Source: an uncultured Verrucomicrobiales bacterium
Lineage (GTDB): Bacteria > Verrucomicrobiota > Verrucomicrobiia > Verrucomicrobiales > Akkermansiaceae
Reading direction: 5' to 3'
NCBI GenBank assembly: GCA_937901085.1
Contig: CALCHQ010000033.1
Location: 1-64,000, forward strand
DNA: 64,000 nucleotides
The translations under genes and the position numbers were made by a program. Numbering within the stretch: position 1 is the stretch's first letter; each line of letters starts with the position of its first letter. Below are positions 1-6,042 of the stretch, piece by piece. The notes beneath the pieces are model-generated. The model had not been told where the DNA came from and ran no database searches. It worked only from the letters and a program-made list of their open reading frames with translations.

Positions 1-180
1 GACCTTTTCCTTCCCTCTCTTTATCCTCTCCGGCGCCCCGCCTGGCAGGTTGTTAAAGCCAGTGGACTGCTTTTCAGCCGCCCTCAGCGCCTCGGAAAGT
101 CATACTTGGAAAATTGCCTCGCCCGGTGGAGTGGAGCGGCGAACCGCTTACCCTTTCGGGCAACCCCGTAGCGGGGTGCG
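1..180 (-). ncRNA. Candidate structured RNA or long leader, cut by the window edge
   Basis: A sigma70-like promoter at 187-215 would start transcription near 180 and read left out of the window. The first ~60 bases fold into three consecutive hairpins: ACCCCG-CTA-CGGGGT, CCC-GAAA-GGG (a GNRA tetraloop) and AGCGG-TTCG-CCGCT (a UUCG-type loop). A further CTGGC/GCCAG stem lies near 45-65. No credible reading frame covers the stretch. I could not match it to RNase P, tmRNA, SRP RNA or 6S RNA by eye. It could be a stable RNA or the structured 5' leader of a gene outside the window. The hairpins and promoter are seen directly; the RNA assignment is inference. Confidence 0.4.
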
Positions 181-186
181 GCGGCA

Positions 187-215
187 AGCATACAGGAATG
201 CGGACGAAACGTCAA
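187..215 (-). promoter_or_regulatory. Promoter reading left into the structured region
   Basis: On the minus strand TTGACG (210-215) and TATGCT (187-192) are separated by exactly 17 bases. It lies after the terminator at 345-382, so it begins a new transcript. Confidence 0.65.
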
Positions 216-344
216 GCGTATTTTTGAGTTTTTTTGTGCAGTATTTTTCAATCCCTGCCCTAAGTACCCCGTTTTCGTGCGGGTTACGGCTGAAAAATTA
301 TTTTTGTATTTCGTTTCCGGGTGTCTGCCAGATGGTGCCTGATG

Positions 345-382
345 CAAAAAAAGCCCCCGGCAGCTCAAACTGCCGGAGGCGG
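345..382 (-). terminator. Rho-independent terminator of the PA14-like protein gene
   Basis: Read on the minus strand, a CCTCCGGCAG stem with loop TTTGAG pairs with CTGCCGGGGG and is followed by seven T. It begins about 27 bases after the stop codon of the 409-1701 gene. Confidence 0.85.
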
Positions 383-408
383 AGAAAAGTCAATTCTACA
401 GGAGGGCA

Positions 409-1701
409 TCAGGGAACAGCCACCCAGATGGGGGAATCCGACTCGAACTCTGGCCACTGCATCTGGCCGCCACCGGAATGCTTACCGATGAGCTTCTTGA
501 GTTCTTCACGATTCGGCTCAGAGAAGTTGGTACGGAACAGGTAGAACTTCTTACCACCGCTCACCTTGCCGTTCTTCACAACGGGGTTGGCCGTCACATT
601 CTCCCACATGAGAACATAACCGAACATACCACCTTCTTCCGTAATGGCAATTTCGATGGGATAGGTCGTACCTTCCTTCACCTGAACGGGAGAACCCACC
701 GTCAGGCCACCGATTTCCTGGTTCCAGATAGTGATACCGGGATACTGCACGAACTCGTAATCCTTATGAGCCTTGTCCTCACCCGACTTGATGCGAGCCT
801 TGTATTTGGCGTGATCGCCGCCGGAGATGTGTACCTTGCTCAGGTCGCCCTTGGCGTAGGCGCTGGGCAGACGGTAACCACCCTCCAGCACAACCTTGCC
901 ACCGAAACGAACGCCGAGGTAGTCGTCACCCAGACCGGCGAAGCGAATCGTACCCGTAATGGGGGACTTCACCTTGCCGCGGTACACCACCAGCCAGGCA
1001 GCGGGCTTCACCTGCTGCACGCACTGGAAAGCCTCCGGAGCCAGCGAGGCCTTGGCCACAGGTACGAAGAAGTTAGAGGCATAGAGCTTGGCCGGGGACT
1101 TGTAGAAGCGGGCCAGAGCGCTCTGGCTCCAGTTCTTCAGGTAACCAGCCACCGTGCTGTACAGTTCCATCTTGTTCACATTACCGCCGGGAGCCACCTT
1201 GGTGGGAGCGCCTCCTTTAGACTGTTTGAGGTCGTAGAGCGTACCTTCGAGAGCCGAACCAGCAGGCTGGCTGGAGCCCATGCCGCCGCCGGCATCACCC
1301 AGGTCTTCACCCAGGCCGGTATCCAGACCAATACCCACATCAATGGAAAGGCCATCATCTGCACTATCGTCCATGGGGATATCAATCTGCGCCATAGCAA
1401 CAGGTGCTGCGCCAGTAGAAACAATCACCGAAGGAGCCACGGAGTTGGTGGGAGTGGCAGCCTTGGAGCTGAGCTGCGGTGTGGTGGGCACAGCGCGCGG
1501 GGGCAAATCCTCTGCCGGGGGAACGTAGGCCAGGAATTCAGCAGGCGGATCCGTGGCAAAGTAAATCACGGTAAAGGTAAGCGTGAGCGCAAACCCCAGG
1601 GAAAGCGCACTGGCGGCACCGAAAGAAGAGAGCATGCCGCGCAGCTTGGTGCGCTTGTACTCTCTCTCAGCCTCTTCACTCATCTGAATGTGTAATGCCA
1701 T
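409..1701 (-). CDS. Membrane-anchored protein with PA14-like C-terminal domain
   Basis: The 430-residue protein has a short charged cytoplasmic N-terminus, one transmembrane helix at about residues 26-49, a Pro/Ser/Thr-rich linker to about 110, an acidic Gly/Asp-rich stretch (about 111-150) and a globular region from about 185. The globular part has the cadence of a PA14 or GLEYA carbohydrate-binding fold: a FAGLGDDYLGVRFGG segment, then KEGTTYPIEIAITEEGG. The single helix plus proline-rich linker also recalls TonB, but I see no TonB C-terminal motif. An internal ATG at 1683 is an alternative start. A monocistronic unit is likely, since it has its own promoter and terminator. Location in the inner membrane facing the periplasm is inferred; the function is unknown. 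Confidence 0.75.
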   Translation of the reverse strand: MALHIQMSEEAEREYKRTKLRGMLSSFGAASALSLGFALTLTFTVIYFATDPPAEFLAYVPPAEDLPPRAVPTTPQLSSKAATPTNSVAPSVIVSTGAAPVAMAQIDIPMDDSADDGLSIDVGIGLDTGLGEDLGDAGGGMGSSQPAGSALEGTLYDLKQSKGGAPTKVAPGGNVNKMELYSTVAGYLKNWSQSALARFYKSPAKLYASNFFVPVAKASLAPEAFQCVQQVKPAAWLVVYRGKVKSPITGTIRFAGLGDDYLGVRFGGKVVLEGGYRLPSAYAKGDLSKVHISGGDHAKYKARIKSGEDKAHKDYEFVQYPGITIWNQEIGGLTVGSPVQVKEGTTYPIEIAITEEGGMFGYVLMWENVTANPVVKNGKVSGGKKFYLFRTNFSEPNREELKKLIGKHSGGGQMQWPEFESDSPIWVAVP

Positions 1702-1758
1702 AAGTAGAAAACTGGTTTACTGCTGATTCATTTCTAGCACAAAGACCACCTGATGGCG

Positions 1759-1786
1759 AGCATAAATTGCCCGGCCTTTGTTACAA
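1759..1786 (-). promoter_or_regulatory. Promoter of the PA14-like protein gene
   Basis: Minus strand TTGTAA (1781-1786), 16-base spacer, TATGCT (1759-1764). The -35 hexamer lies inside a direct repeat of GTTACA at 1780-1785 and 1791-1796, one helical turn apart, which could be an activator site. The leader would be about 50 bases. Confidence 0.5.
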
Positions 1787-1816
1787 TTATGTTACAAAAG
1801 GAAAGCAGAGCCCTGT

Positions 1817-2194
1817 TTATTCCTCACCGGCGCTGAAATCATCATGGGCATGGAGGTTTTCCTGAGACCGCTCCGGCGCATACGCCACGGCGGCATAATC
1901 CACACCAGGGTAGAGATAGACCACGATATTACCGCCCATGGCAGCGGCGCGGCGACGCACCTCCTGGAGGCAGTATTCATTGCCCAGGTCGGCGGCAGAA
2001 TCCGGGTGCAGCAGAAAACGCCCGACGATGTGCGTGCCGGAAGTATCGGGCAGCATGGGGCGGAACTCCACCTCGTGCGGCTCGACATGGGCGCGGCTGC
2101 CGGCAACAAGCTCGCGCTCCACCGGGCACCAGCGGCATTGCTGGCAGCTGGAGAGAGAGAGCAGCGCAAGGGCGATGGGTGCAAGGAAACGCAT
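1817..2194 (-). CDS. Hypothetical lipoprotein
   Basis: This 125-residue protein begins with a hydrophobic signal segment ending in a lipobox-like SLSSC (Cys17), so export and lipidation are likely. The mature part is short and hydrophilic with Cys20 and Cys23 close to the lipidated Cys and another Cys near residue 75. The ATG overlaps the TGA of the upstream gene by one base, so translation is probably coupled to it. It is the last gene of the minus-strand run that starts with ribH. I do not recognise a family. Confidence 0.65.
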   Translation of the reverse strand: MRFLAPIALALLSLSSCQQCRWCPVERELVAGSRAHVEPHEVEFRPMLPDTSGTHIVGRFLLHPDSAADLGNEYCLQEVRRRAAAMGGNIVVYLYPGVDYAAVAYAPERSQENLHAHDDFSAGEE

Positions 2195-2469
2195 CAGTAT
2201 TCCGGGGCAGGAACAAATTTGCAGCAGAACACATCCTCACCCTCTGAATGGAGGAGAATATCGATGCAGCCCGGACGGTGGCGAACGGTGTAGGCATCAT
2301 GCTCCTCCGGCGGGCGGGGTGAAAAACGACCGATGCGCTCCGGAGCAAGCACGGCGCTGCGTAACACGCAGACAAGATGCTGATTGCTCATATCGAGCAT
2401 GCGTTCATAGTCCGTGGTCGGCAGGGTCAGCAATGGTACATTCTTCGAACTCACGCGCGAACTATACAC
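2194..2469 (-). CDS. Small hypothetical protein
   Basis: A 91-codon frame lies directly downstream of rlmN and is coupled by a one-base stop/start overlap to the lipoprotein gene that follows. The first possible start is GTG at 2469, but ATG at 2400 or 2388 (MSNQHLVCVLRS) is as likely and would give about 64-68 residues. The C-terminal half, with spaced HDAYTVRHRPGCIDILLHS, looks like a folded domain rather than random sequence. No family is recognised. Its existence is supported mainly by tight packing and coupling. Confidence 0.55.
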   Translation of the reverse strand: MYSSRVSSKNVPLLTLPTTDYERMLDMSNQHLVCVLRSAVLAPERIGRFSPRPPEEHDAYTVRHRPGCIDILLHSEGEDVFCCKFVPAPEY

Positions 2470-2496
2470 GGAGCAGCTGTTTTCGTCAAGGGCTTT

Positions 2497-3561
2497 TTAC
2501 GACCCGGCACCCTGTGCCGTACGGCGCAGGCGCAGCTGCCCGCAGGCGGCATTGATATCATGTCCCTTTTCATAGCGCATGGTGACCGGAATCTTCTCTG
2601 CCACCAGGGCGCGGCAGAAAGCCTTGCAATCAGACTCCGACGGCCGCACCCAGGGAAGTCCCTCCACCGTGTTGTAGGGGATGAGGTTGACCTTGGCATT
2701 GAGTTCCCGTGCGATGCGGGCCAGCTTGTGGGCTTCAGGCAGCATGGCGTTGACATCCTGAATGAGGATATACTCCAGGGTAATCATATGCTTGCCGGTG
2801 CGGTTCCATTCCTTGAGCGCAGGCAGCAGTTCGCCCAGCGGCCATTTGCGGTTCACCGGCATCACCTGGGAGCGTACTTCATCACTTGCGCCGTGCAGGG
2901 ATACAGCCAGACGCAGCGGCTTCCCAAACGCCGCCAGACGGCGAAGTCCCGGCACATTGCCAGAGGTGGAGATGGTGATGTGGCGAGCCCCGATGTTGAG
3001 GGAATGCGGGTCGAGAATGATGGTGAGCGCTGCCAGCAGGTTATCCATGTTAGCCAGAGGCTCGCCCATGCCCATGAAAACCAGGTTATCCACCCGCTCC
3101 CCGGCAATTTCCTCTGCCGCCAGAATCTGCCCCAGAATCTCCGAAGCCGTCAGGTTACGGGTGAAGCCCAGCAGGCCGCTGGCGCAGAAACGGCAACCGA
3201 ACGCGCAGCCGACCTGCGAGGAAACACAAAGCGTGAGGCGGGAACTGTGCGCCCCGCCCTGCCCCACCGCCGCAGGAATGATAACGGACTCAACCAGATG
3301 CCCGTCCTGCATGCGGGAAAGAAACTTGCGGGTGCTGCCGGTGCTGCTTTCGCTCACCTCGACCACCTGCAGCGGGCGCAGGGTGAAGCGGGCCGCCAGC
3401 TCCGCACGCAGCGAGGGCGGCAGGTTGGTCATCTGCTCAAAGGAAGAAGCGCGGTGTTTCCACACCCACTCCTGCAGCTGCGTGGCGCGAAAGGTCTTCT
3501 GCCCCATGCTGCCCAGCAGCGAGGCCAGCGCTTCACGCGTGTATCCGAGCAGACAATCCAT
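2497..3561 (-). CDS. rlmN: 23S rRNA (A2503)/tRNA (A37) C2-methyltransferase, radical SAM
   Basis: RlmN uses a 4Fe-4S cluster and S-adenosylmethionine to methylate C2 of A2503 in 23S rRNA and A37 in some tRNAs. The 354-residue product has the radical-SAM signature CAFGCRFC with cluster ligands C119, C123 and C126. It also has GMGEPLANMDN, the ISTSG strand and a late conserved cysteine (C340, in AACGQL) that forms the methyl-transfer intermediate with the upstream catalytic Cys. Length is normal for the family. It starts 7 bases after the ftsY stop, so it belongs to the ribH-nusB-ftsY-rlmN unit. No Shine-Dalgarno is visible before its ATG. Distinction from Cfr rests on housekeeping context and overall similarity. 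Confidence 0.93.
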   Translation of the reverse strand: MDCLLGYTREALASLLGSMGQKTFRATQLQEWVWKHRASSFEQMTNLPPSLRAELAARFTLRPLQVVEVSESSTGSTRKFLSRMQDGHLVESVIIPAAVGQGGAHSSRLTLCVSSQVGCAFGCRFCASGLLGFTRNLTASEILGQILAAEEIAGERVDNLVFMGMGEPLANMDNLLAALTIILDPHSLNIGARHITISTSGNVPGLRRLAAFGKPLRLAVSLHGASDEVRSQVMPVNRKWPLGELLPALKEWNRTGKHMITLEYILIQDVNAMLPEAHKLARIARELNAKVNLIPYNTVEGLPWVRPSESDCKAFCRALVAEKIPVTMRYEKGHDINAACGQLRLRRTAQGAGS

Positions 3562-3568
3562 GGCAGCG

Positions 3569-4414
3569 TTACAGCAGCGTGTTCACATATTCATCCACAT
3601 TGAAGGGGATGAGGTCATCCTTCCCCTCACCAATACCCAGGAACACGGGAGAAACACCCAATTCGTCCTGAATGGCCACCGCCACGCCCCCCTTGCCGGA
3701 GCCATCCATCTTGGTAACCACCACAGCCGTAAGCGGCGTGGCCTTATGGAATTCACGCGCCTGCATGAGCGCATTGCCGCCGGTGGTGGCATCGACCACG
3801 AGGTAGCAGGCCTGCGGGGCATCAGCATCCTGCTTGGCGATGGAGCGGCGGATTTTCGACAACTCCTCCATAAGGTTATGCCGGGTGTGAAGGCGGCCGG
3901 CGGTATCGCAGATAAGATAATCCACCCCCTGCGCGATGGCGCGGGTGTGAGCCTCATAGCAGACGGAAGCAGGGTCCTGGTTCTCGCGCCCCTTGTACAG
4001 GGGAACCTGCAGGCGGGAGGCCCAGCTTTCCAGCTGCTCCACCGCTGCGGCGCGGAAGGTATCGGCCGCGGCCAGCAGTACCTTGTGCCCCTGCTTCTGC
4101 AGCAGGTGGGCCAGCTTTGCGCTGGTAGTGGTCTTGCCGGCACCATTCACCCCCACCATCATGATGACCACCGGCTTATCTGCCGGGGGCGGCAACTGGG
4201 GCAGGCTGGCAGGGAACGCGGCGCGGAGCTGTGCCTTGATGTAGTCGGCAATGTCGCAGGCATCCTGCGAGTCCTGCTCCTGCAGCTCCTCAATGAGCGG
4301 AATTACGCGTTTCGCCCCGATATCGGACGAAATGAGGTCGGCCTCCAGCTCATCCCAGTCAATTTCGGGTTCGCCAAGGAACTTGTCAATCAGCCGTGTG
4401 AAGAAATGCGCCAT
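3569..4414 (-). CDS. ftsY: Signal recognition particle receptor FtsY
   Basis: FtsY is the membrane-associated GTPase that docks SRP-bound ribosomes to the Sec translocon. The 281-residue protein has a short N domain (about 1-75) and the G domain with GVNGAGKTT (88-96), DTFRAAA (118-124), DTAGR (170-174) and TKMDG (234-238), ending in GIGEGKDDLIPF, typical of FtsY rather than Ffh. It lacks the long acidic A domain of the E. coli protein; short forms are common elsewhere and bind membrane through the basic N-terminal helix. The start codon lies 6 bases after the nusB stop, implying co-translation. Confidence 0.93.
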   Translation of the reverse strand: MAHFFTRLIDKFLGEPEIDWDELEADLISSDIGAKRVIPLIEELQEQDSQDACDIADYIKAQLRAAFPASLPQLPPPADKPVVIMMVGVNGAGKTTTSAKLAHLLQKQGHKVLLAAADTFRAAAVEQLESWASRLQVPLYKGRENQDPASVCYEAHTRAIAQGVDYLICDTAGRLHTRHNLMEELSKIRRSIAKQDADAPQACYLVVDATTGGNALMQAREFHKATPLTAVVVTKMDGSGKGGVAVAIQDELGVSPVFLGIGEGKDDLIPFNVDEYVNTLL

Positions 4415-4420
4415 GGGTGC

Positions 4421-5302
4421 TTATTTGCGGGCCGCAGCAGCGGCAATGATGCCGTGAATGAACGGAGCGCTCTTGCTGCCGGAGAACTCATTGGCCAGCG
4501 CTGTGGCCTCCGAAACAACGATGGGCGTATCCAGTCCCTTCACCTCCAGCTCATAAAGAGCCAGGTAGAGAATAGCCTTATCCACCATATCAAGGCGTTC
4601 AATGGAATAATTGGTAAGCAGCGCCTCGATGCGCGGATCGAGCAGCGGCATACGGGCAATCACCTCGCGGGCCAGTTCCTCCACCGCCGGACGGAGTTCC
4701 TGCATATCGCGGGCCAGACGCACCAGACCAGCGCATTCGCGGGTGTCGGCCATCTCGGCCGGCCGGGCCAGCGCCGTGCAGGCCTGGTACATGCGCGCAC
4801 GGCGGTTCACCACCGCGGCCAGGCTGTCGAGCTGCTGGCGGTAACCCGGGAAATCCGCAAAGAGAGGCAGTAGTTCCCGCCCCAGCGCCTCGGCCACAGA
4901 AGCAAGGCGCAGCACATCGCCCATGCAGAGTGCCAGCTGCCCGGTGGTATCGCGGCGTTTATCAGTCAGGCTGTAACGCAGAGCCTTGAGGGCGGCGTCA
5001 AACTGCTCCGACTGGCGGGCATAGCGGGCCATGTCCTCGCGCAGCCCTGCGGCGGTCAGGTCGGCGTGCATGAGATTCTCCACCTTCTCCAGACGCTCCG
5101 CCAGGAGGCGTGCCGAATCCGCATAATCGCGCCCGGCATGCAGCAGAGCCTTGGCCTGGGCCACGCGCAGGTGGTCGAGTTCCTTCTCCTGCGCGATATT
5201 CCAGAAAAGCTCCGAATCGACGGGCTGGCAGCCGTTCGACAAATAGGTGTACAGATAACCCAGCGTACTCTGGCGAACCTTACTACGGGAAATATTCATC
5301 AT
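4421..5302 (-). CDS. nusB: Transcription antitermination factor NusB, N-terminally extended
   Basis: The C-terminal half carries the NusB fold signature: RIEALLTNYSIERLDMVDKA, then VVSEATALANEFSGSKSAPF and a final HGIIAAAAARK. NusB with NusE (S10) binds boxA RNA in rRNA antitermination. At 293 residues the protein is nearly twice the usual 130-160. The N-terminal region also begins NusB-like (SRSKVRQSTLGYLYTYLSNG), so the extra material looks like a helical insertion of about 130 residues rather than a separate fused domain. The position between ribH and ftsY matches common bacterial gene order. The ATG at 5302 and the next codon, ATG at 5299, are both possible; a weak GGAAG lies upstream. 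Confidence 0.85.
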   Translation of the reverse strand: MMNISRSKVRQSTLGYLYTYLSNGCQPVDSELFWNIAQEKELDHLRVAQAKALLHAGRDYADSARLLAERLEKVENLMHADLTAAGLREDMARYARQSEQFDAALKALRYSLTDKRRDTTGQLALCMGDVLRLASVAEALGRELLPLFADFPGYRQQLDSLAAVVNRRARMYQACTALARPAEMADTRECAGLVRLARDMQELRPAVEELAREVIARMPLLDPRIEALLTNYSIERLDMVDKAILYLALYELEVKGLDTPIVVSEATALANEFSGSKSAPFIHGIIAAAAARK

Positions 5303-5320
5303 ATCACTTCCGGGCAGGTT

Positions 5321-5836
5321 TTATTTGTGAAAACCGCCACGCTTCTGACGGCGGTCGGAATAATTGTACACCACGTTCAGCATGGTGATGGCCGCGCGGG
5401 CCGCCTCGCGGCCGCGGTTGAGCGAGCTGGCAATGCAACGGGCAAAGGCCTGCTCCTCGTTATCCAGCAGCAGCACCTCATGCACCACCGGCACCAGAGT
5501 CTCGCAGGAAATACTCAGCAGCTGCGTGGTGATGGAAGTACCAATCAAATCGGCATGCGCCGTGCTACCGCGCATGATGACGCCCAGCGCAATCACCGCA
5601 TCGGGTGCTTCGCCACCGGCGGGCTTCATGATAGCACGCTTCACCATCACCGGCACCTCAAATGCCCCCGGAACACGCACCACCTCTACATCCACACCGG
5701 GAGCCTTCTCCAGGATTTCCTCCTCACAATTCTTCAGAAGCGCATCGGTATACTTCTCATTATACCGGGAAGCCACAATGGTGATACGGCCGCTGAGGCC
5801 ACGGAATTCAGACGGAGGTGGAAGTTCTGTAGACAT
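5321..5836 (-). CDS. ribH: 6,7-dimethyl-8-ribityllumazine synthase
   Basis: RibH condenses 5-amino-6-ribitylaminouracil with 3,4-dihydroxy-2-butanone 4-phosphate to give the direct riboflavin precursor. The 171-residue product shows ASRYNEKYTDALL near the N-terminus, the VPGAFEVP substrate loop and GVIMRGSTAHADLIG with the catalytic region, all diagnostic. I chose the ATG at 5836 (MSTELPPP). The open frame extends to 5917, but a promoter at 5883-5911 would start transcription near 5876, inside that extension, and lumazine synthases normally begin at this point. It is the first gene of the nusB-ftsY-rlmN unit. Confidence 0.92.
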   Translation of the reverse strand: MSTELPPPSEFRGLSGRITIVASRYNEKYTDALLKNCEEEILEKAPGVDVEVVRVPGAFEVPVMVKRAIMKPAGGEAPDAVIALGVIMRGSTAHADLIGTSITTQLLSISCETLVPVVHEVLLLDNEEQAFARCIASSLNRGREAARAAITMLNVVYNYSDRRQKRGGFHK

Positions 5837-5882
5837 AGTGGTGAAATATACATGAACGCGGCGTCGGAGTCCGCTGAAGTGG

Positions 5883-5911
5883 ACGCTACCACATCCCGGC
5901 GAAAGGGTCAA
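5883..5911 (-). promoter_or_regulatory. Promoter of the ribH-nusB-ftsY-rlmN unit
   Basis: Minus strand TTGACC (5906-5911), 17-base spacer, TAGCGT (5883-5888). It supports the start of ribH at 5836 and leaves a leader of about 40 bases. Confidence 0.55.
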
Positions 5912-5964
5912 GTGCAAAGTGATAATTCTGCGCGCGGGTATTCACGTCATGCGCGCGAGTCTAC

Positions 5965-5993
5965 TTGACACGCCAGGAAGCCGGGCGTATGAT
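5965..5993 (+). promoter_or_regulatory. Strong promoter of ppdK
   Basis: Consensus TTGACA (5965-5970), 17-base spacer, TATGAT (5988-5993). Transcription should start near 6000, which excludes the upstream in-frame start at 5965 and supports ATG 6043. Confidence 0.85.
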
Positions 5994-6042
5994 GATTCAC
6001 CTTATCAGACCTTTTTCCCTAACAAATAAAGAAGTAACAAAG

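Noticed and set aside
409..1701. TonB assignment for the PA14-like protein
   Set aside because: The single helix and Pro-rich linker fit, but the C-terminal domain lacks TonB motifs and reads as PA14-like.
5965..6042. N-terminal extension of PPDK from 5965
   Set aside because: It begins inside the -35 element of a near-perfect promoter, and the family N-terminus is MNKIVYHFGGG at 6043.
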